From: CALTSX01 sp051647685
GTDB lineage: Bacteria > Chlamydiota > Chlamydiia > Chlamydiales > CALTSX01
Assembly (NCBI GenBank): GCA_051647685.1
Contig: JBOFEG010000027.1
Location: 1 to 31,552, forward strand
Direction of reading: 5' to 3'
DNA length: 31,552 nt
Shown: positions 24,417 to 31,552 of the stretch, in pieces
Layout: every line of letters begins with the position of its first letter
How positions within the stretch are numbered: position 1 is the stretch's first letter
The notes under the pieces: model-generated
What the model was told of the DNA's origin: nothing
The model's input: the letters and a program-made list of their open reading frames with translations, nothing else
The model's database searches: none
Position numbers and translations under genes: made by a program

Positions 24417-27379
24417 TTGGTAATAACTTGTGCATTTGTGTCGATAATTTCAACCTCAGAAGAAGGTATAGCATACTCTGTAGGGAATAGCCCTGTAGCG
24501 GTAATATGCTCTAATTCTTTAAAGACAGACATATTTATTCTAGATTGTGAGGGTGGAATCATACCAAATTTGAATAAAGCATGGGATATAGCGAGCCGCA
24601 GAGATTTACTAAATTGCTCAAAATGTGCAAATGCTTCTTCTTTGAATTCAAGTAATGGATCTTTTTGTCCAAGACTGCGGAGATTGACCTCTGTTCTCAG
24701 ATGATCAATAACGAGTAAATGGTTTTGCCAGTGACTGTCTATCGTACGAAGAATGATACTATGAAGTATTTCTTTAATCACCGGGAGAGGGTCAATTTCT
24801 TTTTTGTTAGAAGATTGAATAGCTGCGATAACTCGTGCTTCGTGGTTGAGTTTATGGTGAAAAGCAGAAATAATATGTTTGTAAGCCGTTTTTTCAACTT
24901 CTTCTATTGTAGAATCATTATTAAATGTAGTGTCTGTGAAAGTGACGGGAAATTGCATCATTAAATGATTTCGGAAAGCATCGATAGGCCACTTCTCTTT
25001 AGAATCTGAATGAAAGAAATCAGAAGAAATCTGAGTTACTACTCCTTCTAAAACTTCACAAGCAATTTGGACAGAATTTGTTGCCTTTAAGATTTCATTT
25101 CGAAAACCGTAAACCTCAGTTCGCTGTTTATTCATTACATCGTCATATTGCAATGTATGTTTACGAATAGAATAATTTCTCTGCTCTACTCTTTCTTGAG
25201 CTGTTTCAATAGACTTATTTAATATTTTTGCAGAAATAGGCTCACCTTCAGGGGGTCTAAAGCGTTGCAAGAATGCAGTAAGTCTTGGAGAAGCAAAAAT
25301 TCTAAGAAGCGAATCTTCAAAGGAAACATAAAATTTAGATGAACCCGGATCGCCTTGTCTCGCACATCGACCTCGTAGCTGTCTGTCAATTCGTCTTGAC
25401 TGGTGTCTAGTAGTTCCAATAACATGCAACCCTCCAAGATCGGCAATACCCTGAGCCAGTTTAATATCTGTTCCGCGGCCTGCCATATTGGTCGCCACAA
25501 TAATAGCTTCGGATTCTCCTGCATGTGCAATTATTTCCGCTTCTTGAGTATGGTGTTTTGCGTTCAGAACTAAATGTTTTAAATTGTTCTGGTCGAGGAT
25601 CCTTGATAATTTCTCTGAAGATTCTACAGATTCTGTTCCCAAAAGAATAGGTCTTCCTTTAGCATGAACTTCAAGAATTTCTTTCAAAATAGCATTGTAT
25701 TTTTCTCTTTCTGTCATATAGATTTCATCATCAGCATCTGCTCTATGGCAAGGTTTGTAAGTCGGAATAGCTATTACTTCTAATTTATAAATTTCTTTAA
25801 ATTCTTGCGCTTCTGTCATAGCAGTTCCAGTCATACCAGCGAGTCTCTCATACAACCTAAAATAATTTTGAAGAGTAATAGTTGCATAGGTTTGTGTTTC
25901 TTGTTGGATTGTTACTGATTCTTTTGCCTCTATGGCCTGATGCAGGCCATCGGAGAATCTTCTTCCGGGTTGAGGACGTCCCGTATTCTCATCAATAATA
26001 ATAATTTTATTATCTTGGACTATGTAATCGACATCTTTTTCCATTAAAAGATGAGCGCGAAGTAATTGTCGTATATTATGAATACGTTCTTTTCTCTGAC
26101 TATCCTCTTCTCGAAGAGTTGTTTTTTTTTGCAGCCTATCTTCATCACTCAAATTGAGATCCGAATCAATTAGGGAATATTCATATCCCAAATCGAGCAT
26201 GGTAAAATCACAGTGACTTTCTTTACCTGTAATTTCAAACCATTTTAGCATTCCTTTATCTGTTAATTCAAAATCATCGGCTTTTTCATCAATAATGATA
26301 TGTAATTCTGAAAGCACTTCTAAACGTTCTTCTTTATTGGGATCGGCATAGAAATACGTTTCCCATTCTTCAAGTAATGCACGTAGATCGGGATGTTCTT
26401 TTATTCTTTGTAGTACTTTATTTTGCGGATTACCTTTGCTGACAAGCCAAAGAGTCTTCATTGTATCAGAAATAATTTTTTGTTCGGCTTTTGGCCTTTT
26501 TCGAATTTCCTCATTTCCATCTAGTGTAATATTATGAGTTTCCAGAGTTTTTTCTATTTTTAACGCAAGTTTTGCACATTGTTCTTTTTGGACTTTGACA
26601 ATCTGCGAGACGGGATGTTGTAATTCTTTGTACAACTGTTTACAGGGATTAGTAGAGGGACCAGAAATAATCAATGGGGTTCTCGCCTCATCGATTAAGA
26701 TAGAATCTACTTCATCGATAATTGCAAAATAATAACCTCTTTGTACTTGTTCGTTTGGATGCTGAGCCATCGAATTGTCTCTGAGATAATCAAATCCGAA
26801 TTCAGAGGCTGTTCCATATACGATATCGGCTGCATAAATTTCTTTTCTTTTTTCAGGGGGGGTATCATTAGTAAGTACTTTGGTGGATAATTGTAGATAT
26901 CTAAAGATCTCTCCAATCCATTCGCAGTCTCTTTTTGCGAGGTAATCATTAACAGTCACCAAATGAACAGGCTTTCCGGTCAAAGCGTGCAGGTATAGAG
27001 GCATAGCGGCCGTAACTGTTTTTCCTTCACCAGTTTGCATCTCAGCGACTGCACCGTAATACATGGCAATAGCACCGAGCAGCTGTACATCATAGGGAAC
27101 CATATCCCATTTTTGATTATAGCCCGAAACGTGGATATCTGTACCAATAAGACGTCTACAAGCTCCTTTCACCACAGCATAGGCTTCAGGAAGAAGGGAT
27201 TCTGTACTTTCCCCTTTTTGTAGACGCTCTCGAAATTCTATTGTTTTTTTTTGAAAATCTTCTTCAGATAGGGATTGCAGTTGATTATCAATCTCATTAA
27301 TTTTTATTACAATATGTCTATATCGATTGAGAAGGCGGCTCTGTTTAGTGCCAAATATTTTTTTTAAAGTGCCAAACAT
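24413..27379 (-). CDS. secA: Preprotein translocase ATPase SecA
   Basis: SecA drives protein export through SecYEG by ATP hydrolysis. This one has 988 residues. Walker A is MQTGEGKTVTAA (Lys120), and the DEAD-like motif is IIDEVDSILIDEARTPLIIS. It has GTASEFGFDYLRDN, the preprotein crosslinking region, RFSDGLHQAIEAKE, and in the second nucleotide domain TNMAGRGTDIKL and RQLRGRCARQGDPGSSKF. The helical scaffold/wing region is present, but the C-terminus ends without the zinc-binding CxC-x8-CH tail that recruits SecB. Many species lack that tail. An AAGGAC ribosome-binding site precedes ATG 27379. It is divergent from psd. Confidence 0.97.
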   Translation of the reverse strand: MFGTLKKIFGTKQSRLLNRYRHIVIKINEIDNQLQSLSEEDFQKKTIEFRERLQKGESTESLLPEAYAVVKGACRRLIGTDIHVSGYNQKWDMVPYDVQLLGAIAMYYGAVAEMQTGEGKTVTAAMPLYLHALTGKPVHLVTVNDYLAKRDCEWIGEIFRYLQLSTKVLTNDTPPEKRKEIYAADIVYGTASEFGFDYLRDNSMAQHPNEQVQRGYYFAIIDEVDSILIDEARTPLIISGPSTNPCKQLYKELQHPVSQIVKVQKEQCAKLALKIEKTLETHNITLDGNEEIRKRPKAEQKIISDTMKTLWLVSKGNPQNKVLQRIKEHPDLRALLEEWETYFYADPNKEERLEVLSELHIIIDEKADDFELTDKGMLKWFEITGKESHCDFTMLDLGYEYSLIDSDLNLSDEDRLQKKTTLREEDSQRKERIHNIRQLLRAHLLMEKDVDYIVQDNKIIIIDENTGRPQPGRRFSDGLHQAIEAKESVTIQQETQTYATITLQNYFRLYERLAGMTGTAMTEAQEFKEIYKLEVIAIPTYKPCHRADADDEIYMTEREKYNAILKEILEVHAKGRPILLGTESVESSEKLSRILDQNNLKHLVLNAKHHTQEAEIIAHAGESEAIIVATNMAGRGTDIKLAQGIADLGGLHVIGTTRHQSRRIDRQLRGRCARQGDPGSSKFYVSFEDSLLRIFASPRLTAFLQRFRPPEGEPISAKILNKSIETAQERVEQRNYSIRKHTLQYDDVMNKQRTEVYGFRNEILKATNSVQIACEVLEGVVTQISSDFFHSDSKEKWPIDAFRNHLMMQFPVTFTDTTFNNDSTIEEVEKTAYKHIISAFHHKLNHEARVIAAIQSSNKKEIDPLPVIKEILHSIILRTIDSHWQNHLLVIDHLRTEVNLRSLGQKDPLLEFKEEAFAHFEQFSKSLRLAISHALFKFGMIPPSQSRINMSVFKELEHITATGLFPTEYAIPSSEVEIIDTNAQVITN

Positions 27380-27470
27380 GAATTAAAAGTCCTTATCCTA
27401 AGAATTTATCTCTTTATATTTTATCGAATTTGCTAATTTATAGGAGAATATTTCAAGGCTAAAAGTCATT

Positions 27471-28373
27471 ATGAGTGAAATTTATTATCTTAATCGCGAT
27501 CTTAACAAGATAGAGAAAGAAAAAATATATGGTAAAATTTTTATTACTCTATTTTATGGGCGATGTAGTAAAATTTTTTCTCCTATTCTTCAAATAATTT
27601 GTCGAATTCCATCCTTTTCTAGGTTATATGGCTATATACAAAAGAGCAAGTGGAGTTCTAAAAAAATAACTTCTTTCATAAAAACCTACCATATTGATGC
27701 CTCAGAATTTCTTCTCCCGCCAGAAGAATATTCATCATTTAATGATTTTTTTACAAGAAAGCTAAAACCCGAGTGTCGTCCGATTGCCAAAGGCGCAAAT
27801 ATTGCTATTTTGCCGGCCGATGGCAGGTATCTTGTTTTCCCTAGCTTTCCCAAAGAACGAGGTATTTGGGTAAAGAATAAAAATTTTTCTTTACCAGATC
27901 TTTTGTTAAGTCAAGAGCTCTCAGAAAAATATAGGCATGGATCCTGCGCTATTGCGAGACTAGCTCCTGTCGATTACCATAGATTTCATTTTCTCTGCGA
28001 TGGAGTACCTAGCAGAGCGAGCCAAATTAATGGCTATTTATATTCAGTAAATCCAAAAGCATTGATCAAAAATATAAGCTATCTAACTGAAAATAAGAGA
28101 AACGTTACCAGATTCACTACAAAATATTTTGGGGAAGTTCTCTATATCGAAATTGGAGCCACTTATGTCGGAGCTATTGAACAAACATATACTGCAGGAG
28201 TTCCTCAAAAAAAAGGGGCAGAAAAGGGATTTTTTTCCTTTGGTGGCTCTTGTATTATTTTGTTATTCGAACCGGGAGTAATTGCTTTTGCGGACGATTT
28301 AATTCAGGCTACAGAGCAAAAATTAGAAGTACTTGGGAAGTACGGTCAAGTTCTTGGTAAGTCTCTACTTTAA
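27471..28373 (+). CDS. psd: Phosphatidylserine decarboxylase proenzyme
   Basis: This enzyme makes phosphatidylethanolamine from phosphatidylserine at the inner membrane. It has 300 residues. The proenzyme cuts itself between Gly259 and Ser260 in SFGGSCIILLFE, and the serine becomes the pyruvoyl cofactor. The catalytic triad is completed by Asp117 (LPADGRY) and His170/His173 (APVDYHRFHF). FNDFFTRKLKP is the usual N-terminal signature. Pairing with secA recalls Chlamydia (CT699 and CT701). Its 3' end overlaps the end of the barrel pseudogene on the other strand by a few bases. Confidence 0.95.
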   Translation: MSEIYYLNRDLNKIEKEKIYGKIFITLFYGRCSKIFSPILQIICRIPSFSRLYGYIQKSKWSSKKITSFIKTYHIDASEFLLPPEEYSSFNDFFTRKLKPECRPIAKGANIAILPADGRYLVFPSFPKERGIWVKNKNFSLPDLLLSQELSEKYRHGSCAIARLAPVDYHRFHFLCDGVPSRASQINGYLYSVNPKALIKNISYLTENKRNVTRFTTKYFGEVLYIEIGATYVGAIEQTYTAGVPQKKGAEKGFFSFGGSCIILLFEPGVIAFADDLIQATEQKLEVLGKYGQVLGKSLL

Positions 28374-28557
28374 ACTAAAATCTTCACTGAGCCCGAAATT
28401 TAAAGCCTGAACAAAATCACCTTTAGTGAACTCGGTTTTATAATTCATAAGCAGATCAAATGACGGATAGTAAGAAATAGTCCCGCTCCCACTCCATAAA
28501 GAAACGATTGATAGAGCCCTTATAAGTTTGCGTAGACAACTAAAAGCGCAAGCGCTT
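28367..28557 (-). pseudogene. Frameshifted remnant of a cysteine-rich outer-membrane barrel C-terminus
   Basis: Minus-strand translation matches the last about 60 residues of the barrel protein at 30612-31552. One frame gives TYKGSINRFFMEW, against TYCGSANRFFMEC in the intact gene. A second frame then gives FDLLMNYKTEFTKGDFVQAL, against IDLLINSRTEMTKGDFIQAV. At least two frameshifts separate the pieces, and the normal final Phe-stop is lost, so the frame runs into the psd end. Similarity stops at about 28557, where a truncated transporter frame begins on the other strand. Confidence 0.82.
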
Positions 28558-29083
28558 AGGAGGAACCCTATTTATTTTCTTGCCCTTTCTATTTGATGCC
28601 ATTTGTTTATCTCAAACCACTATTGTCTCGCAAATTGTAGGTGCTAAAAAGTATCTATCTCTGAAATCTGCTTTTAGATCTGGACTGACTCTTGTAAGTC
28701 TTATGATTGCTATAACGAGTATTCCCCTGCTTGTCTGCCCTCTTCCTGTTTTTCACTTCTTATTGCCTAAAATTGGGCTAGATCCTTCGATTATTCGGAT
28801 GCTTTTTTTCGGAGTGTGGCTTTCCTTCGTGTTTTTTGTGATTAGCAGTGTACCAATTGGATACATACTGGCTTTTAAAGATATGAAATTCTCTATGAGC
28901 ATGGGTATTTTTAATTGGATTAATGGGTTTCTATTGATCTATGTCACAATACAAATACTGCAAGCACAGGCTATTTCATTCTGGTTTATTCTGAGCGTAA
29001 TGCACCTGACAACAGCTCTGCTATATGGGTTGAGAATGAAAAGAAAGTTACAATTAATACCCTTGGATCAAGTGGTTAATTGA
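28544..29083 (+). pseudogene. Truncated MATE-like multidrug transporter, C-terminal part
   Basis: The open frame begins after a stop at 28541-28543. It becomes transporter-like near 28556 and runs to 29083. It has no ATG near its start; TTG 28580 is the first NTG codon that is protein-like. The about 168 residues contain four or five hydrophobic segments. A QTTIVSQIVGAKKY motif and an AFKDMKF stretch sit where MATE proteins have Q-x-VGQxxGA and the GDTKF region. Full MATE transporters have about 450 residues and 12 helices, so more than half is missing. It abuts the barrel remnant, so a deletion or recombination joint lies near 28555. The fragment is presumably non-functional. The MATE assignment is by pattern only. 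Confidence 0.6.
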
Positions 29084-29388
29084 AGAGTCTTTTGCATCAA
29101 TCTTATTTCTAGTTCTCGTTGGATAAGTTGTTTGATGGTAGTTTGGAATTGCTTGTTTTGGAAGGGGTCATCGAAGGAAAAAAAAGGGCATTTATGCTTT
29201 TTCTTTGATACTGCATGTGTATACGCCAACGTAGGCATAGCAACATACCAAAAATCTTTTCTTTTTTTGAAGTATACGCCCCTTATATTCACGTTAAAAT
29301 CTATTAGTCTTATATGTGCTGTTCCCTCGAATAGATCTTTTTCATAATCCTCCTCCGAAAAATACATGTTTATAATTTCAATTTTCAT
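29068..29388 (-). CDS. Small protein, possibly SpoVG-like, of the partition-module neighbourhood
   Basis: This 106-residue protein has no signal peptide or membrane helix. The middle resembles the SpoVG fold: a strand AHIRLIDFNVNIRGVYF, then DFWYVAMPTLAY (SpoVG has a conserved V-x-MPS here), then CPFFSFDDPFQN and a basic helix KQLIQRELEIR. SpoVG proteins bind nucleic acids, and relatives occur on plasmids. The match is weak and no catalytic residues are expected. Its stop overlaps that of the convergent transporter remnant by 16 bases. It lies downstream of the partition genes on the same strand, about 190 bases after the ribbon-helix-helix gene. Confidence 0.5.
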   Translation of the reverse strand: MKIEIINMYFSEEDYEKDLFEGTAHIRLIDFNVNIRGVYFKKRKDFWYVAMPTLAYTHAVSKKKHKCPFFSFDDPFQNKQFQTTIKQLIQRELEIRLMQKTLQLTT

Positions 29389-29578
29389 AATACCTTATTC
29401 ATGTCTCTTTTTTTTGTGACAAATAATAAAAAATTTAAAATTTTAGGCAAATAGCCTATGGATTTATTTGTTTTTCATCAAAACTTTTAATAACTTTTCT
29501 GTATTTTTTATTAAACAACATTATATATAAGGCATCATATTAATGTGTAAATAAGGTCAATATAGAGTCAATAAGACA
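29389..29578. other. AT-rich spacer with short repeats (centromere candidate)
   Basis: There is no gene here. GTCAATA occurs twice, at 29556-29562 and 29567-29573, spaced exactly 11 bases. An inverted pair GACAT (29575-29579) and ATGTC (29587-29591) follows at the edge of the next gene. The same ATGTC/GACAT words recur upstream of parA. Confidence 0.4.
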
Positions 29579-29838
29579 TTATTTTGATGTCAAATTGAAG
29601 CAGATTGCTAGCTTTTCTACAATCAAAGAATTCCTACTTATACTGCCAATGCGATTTTCAATTTCTTGATCTATTGCGTCTACGAGATTTTCGGGTAGTC
29701 TAAGAGTCATTCTACAAATCAATTTATTCTTGTTTTTTTTGTTTTTAGATTACTAGACTTAGTGATAAATTCTTCGACTTTTTTATCATTTTCTTCATCG
29801 TTTACAATAGGAGCTTGTATTTTAGATTTTATGACCAT
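29579..29838 (-). CDS. Ribbon-helix-helix partner of ParA, split by a -1 frame offset at an A8 run
   Basis: From ATG 29838, 15 bases after the parA stop and behind a GAGG site, the frame encodes 39 residues (MVIKSKIQAPIVNDEEN...) and stops at 29719. A second frame, offset by -1, holds MTLRLPENLVDAIDQEIE... (29710-29579, 43 residues). It is a clear ribbon-helix-helix domain: strand MTLRLP, then two helices around SISRNSLIVEKL. The two frames meet at eight consecutive A's on the minus strand (29733-29740), read as A-AAA-AAA, a classic -1 slippery heptamer. Slipping back one base, or one extra A, gives a continuous 86-residue protein with a basic lysine/asparagine junction. Type Ib ParA operons usually carry such a small partner. 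It may be frameshift-expressed, rescued by transcriptional slippage, or broken. Confidence 0.7.
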
Positions 29839-29853
29839 ACTATGACCTCATTT

Positions 29854-30504
29854 TTACATCAATTTAGTGTCATATATATGTCTATATAATGCCTCAATTT
29901 CTGTACAAGCTTTTTTATCTGAGGGCTTTAGTTCCACTATACCTAATCCCTCGGCAGTAGCATTCGAAAAGGCTTTTCTAAGTCCAATAATGACGGGTAA
30001 TACTTGAATGGAAGCAAACTGTTTGAGAATTTGGAGAGCATCTTTGTTATCTTGCCCTTTATGCCATCCGCAATTGATAAAGCTGAATGCCTTTAAGTTG
30101 GGATTCACTTTCTTAGCTTCTTCGACTAGGTGAGAAACTTGATTCATTGTCCATATATCAAATGATTTTGGCTGAAAAGGAATGAGTAATTTATCACTTA
30201 TAGTAAGGGCTGCCCTAAGTGACTCTGTATCTCTGCCCCCACAGTCTATAATTACTTCGTTGTAGCTTGTTTTAAGCTCTAATACATTGTTTCTAAGTTC
30301 TGAGCCGATGAGTTTTTTTGTATCCCATTTAACCTCAATTCCTAGCCCGCTTCTATGTCCCACCCAATCAACAGATGTACCTTGCTCATCTCCATCGACA
30401 AACAAGATCTTTTGATTTTTGAGTCGGCTTCTCATAACAACTAGATTTGTTGATATCAAAGACTTCCCTACTCCGCCTTTGATTCCTCCTACTGTTACTA
30501 TCAT
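29854..30504 (-). CDS. parA: ParA-type partition ATPase (plasmid type Ib-like)
   Basis: This 216-residue Walker-type ATPase has the deviant Walker A motif KGGVGKS (residues 9-15, with signature Lys9), FVDGDEQGTSVDW as the A' motif and VIIDCGGRD as Walker B. It lacks an N-terminal HTH domain, which fits the short type Ib ParA proteins of plasmids and integrated elements rather than chromosomal Soj. The next gene on the same strand, 15 bases away, encodes a ribbon-helix-helix protein, the usual partner. ATGTC/GACAT repeats lie just upstream. This suggests an integrated or former plasmid. It could also control positioning or copy number of an element outside the window. Confidence 0.88.
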   Translation of the reverse strand: MIVTVGGIKGGVGKSLISTNLVVMRSRLKNQKILFVDGDEQGTSVDWVGHRSGLGIEVKWDTKKLIGSELRNNVLELKTSYNEVIIDCGGRDTESLRAALTISDKLLIPFQPKSFDIWTMNQVSHLVEEAKKVNPNLKAFSFINCGWHKGQDNKDALQILKQFASIQVLPVIIGLRKAFSNATAEGLGIVELKPSDKKACTEIEALYRHIYDTKLM

Positions 30505-30522
30505 AATTTGCCTATTACCTAT

Positions 30523-30575
30523 ATGTCATTTTAATGTCTTCATGACATCATAATAGTTCCAAAAAGATTTATGTC
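30523..30575. promoter_or_regulatory. ATGTC/GACAT repeats upstream of parA (operator or centromere candidate)
   Basis: ATGTC occurs at 30523-30527, 30534-30538 and 30571-30575, and the reverse GACAT at 30544-30548. The first two are 11 bases apart, and the middle two form an inverted repeat with a 5-base gap. Ribbon-helix-helix partners of type Ib ParA bind short repeats spaced about a helical turn upstream of parA, so this is the expected place for parS and autorepression. Confidence 0.45.
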
Positions 30576-30611
30576 TTATAGTTTTTATTCAAGAAATAAT
30601 ACGAATAATTT

Positions 30612-31552
30612 TTAAAATCTCCAACTAGCGCCTAAATTGACTGCTTGGATAAAATCACCTTTAGTCATTTCTGTTCTAGAATTGATTAAAAGATCGATAT
30701 TATTCATAAAAGAAAAAGCAATACCACATTCCATAAAAAAGCGGTTAGCAGAACCGCAGTAAGTTTTTGTCGAAAAACTACAAGCACAAGCAGTATAGTT
30801 GTCTAGTTTAGAATGAAAATCTCTGTTTGATAAATGAGAGGATTTATGCCAACCCAGATCTACGTAAGGTTTCACACAACAATAGCAATCACTCTTTTGT
30901 CCTTGTATTCGTAGAGAAAGAAGGGTATCTAAGAAACCAAAGTACTTCGCATCCGTTTGTAGGTTGAGCCCTTTCGGTTTATCTTCATAAATGGAACTCA
31001 GATAAACATTGGTCTGCGTCAAAAGAATCCTAGGGATAATAGTTATACATTGATAGATATGAGTATACTGAAGAGAAAGAGATTCGGCTAGATCCCAACT
31101 ATGCGGAGTGGATTTGGCTTTGATTGGATAACCGATAAGTAGGTTGTGAGTTGCATCGGTATAAGAATAGCCTCCGAGGACGGCCAAGGAGGTTAAAAAA
31201 CCTTTCATAGAATAACCAATACCTAGGTCGAGATAAACTCCATTGGAGTCTGCTTTTCCTAGGTGATTTCCCCAATGGGTATGAGTATGGATATAACTGA
31301 TACTTGCTTTCGACTCAAAAGGAGTTGGGTAGGCTATGCCATAACTTACACGAACTCCACCGCTATTTTGTACATAATTAGGAATAGATTTGTGTTTCTG
31401 AATGTCGTTTCTAAAGTAAAGTGGTGTAGCGGTTAGCGTATGTTTTGTAGTGGGGCAATTCGGAGTACAAGTAGGAATGTTTTGGGTAAGCAAGTAGTGT
31501 ATGGCTCTGGATTCTCCAATAGGCAATGCGCCATAGTGTTCGGAAGTTAGGG
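30612..31552 (-). CDS. Cysteine-rich outer-membrane beta-barrel protein (5' end beyond the window)
   Basis: The frame is open to the right edge, so the N-terminus is missing; 313 residues are visible. The sequence shows alternating amphipathic stretches of a barrel (YFRNDIQKHKS, VRVSYGIAYPTPFES, VYLDLGIGYSMKGF) and ends in NLGASWRF, with the terminal Phe that the BAM machinery recognises. Many cysteines occur (CTPNCP, DCYCCVKPY, ACACSF, YCGS), as in chlamydial surface proteins held by disulfides. It could be an autotransporter/Pmp-like barrel or a MOMP-like porin; the missing part would decide. A decayed relative lies at 28367-28557. It is on the same strand as parA and ends 107 bases before it. 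Confidence 0.72.
   Translation of the reverse strand, partial: LTSEHYGALPIGESRAIHYLLTQNIPTCTPNCPTTKHTLTATPLYFRNDIQKHKSIPNYVQNSGGVRVSYGIAYPTPFESKASISYIHTHTHWGNHLGKADSNGVYLDLGIGYSMKGFLTSLAVLGGYSYTDATHNLLIGYPIKAKSTPHSWDLAESLSLQYTHIYQCITIIPRILLTQTNVYLSSIYEDKPKGLNLQTDAKYFGFLDTLLSLRIQGQKSDCYCCVKPYVDLGWHKSSHLSNRDFHSKLDNYTACACSFSTKTYCGSANRFFMECGIAFSFMNNIDLLINSRTEMTKGDFIQAVNLGASWRF

Noticed and set aside
1..31552. CRISPR array or insertion sequence
   Set aside because: I saw no regularly spaced repeats, no cas-like genes, no transposase and no terminal inverted repeats with target duplications.

Overview
The window looks like a chromosome segment of a Chlamydiales bacterium outside the genus Chlamydia. 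The basis is inference from gene content, not a database search. The DNA is AT-rich. TopA ends in a SWIB domain, a fusion typical of Chlamydiae. psd and secA are neighbours, eno lies near an RsbU-type PP2C phosphatase, and lpdA lies next to lipA, all of which recall Chlamydia gene order. The accessory genes (a USP-type deubiquitinase, a DXD glycosyltransferase, cysteine-rich outer-membrane barrels and a plasmid-type ParA module) and the visible gene decay fit an amoeba- or arthropod-associated family such as Rhabdochlamydiaceae. The family-level guess is weak.

Layout: positions 1-5051 are accessory and partly decayed, with the main genes on the minus strand. They hold a USP/C19-like predicted deubiquitinase (417-1421, reading frame open to 1601), a fusion of an HExxH membrane domain with an aminoglycoside-phosphotransferase-like kinase (2126-3928), and a DXD glycosyltransferase (3918-5051). 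Between them lie two broken copies of the HExxH membrane domain and two small plus-strand coding tails. Positions 5155-13384 are housekeeping: topA-SWIB converging with a UvrD/PcrA helicase, groES-groEL with a strong terminator, tRNA-Arg(ACG), an MBL-fold hydrolase and a 2-Cys peroxiredoxin. Positions 13381-18585 form a minus-strand run of a SpoU methyltransferase, an 880-residue helical-repeat protein, enolase and a small conserved protein. Positions 18576-24416 hold an RsbU-like membrane phosphatase, the lpdA-lipA-HEAT run, and a zinc-ribbon membrane protein. Positions 24413-28373 hold secA and the divergent psd.

Positions 28367-31552 are again accessory. A frameshifted remnant of an outer-membrane barrel abuts a truncated MATE-like transporter. 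These are followed by a small SpoVG-like protein and a type Ib-like partition module: ParA, then a ribbon-helix-helix partner split by a -1 offset at an A8 run, with short repeats on both sides. Last comes a cysteine-rich barrel gene cut by the right edge, the intact relative of the remnant. This part resembles an integrated or decaying plasmid.

The genes most likely to face the host are the deubiquitinase and glycosyltransferase on the left and the barrel on the right. The most unusual molecular feature is the possible -1 frameshift in the ParA partner.
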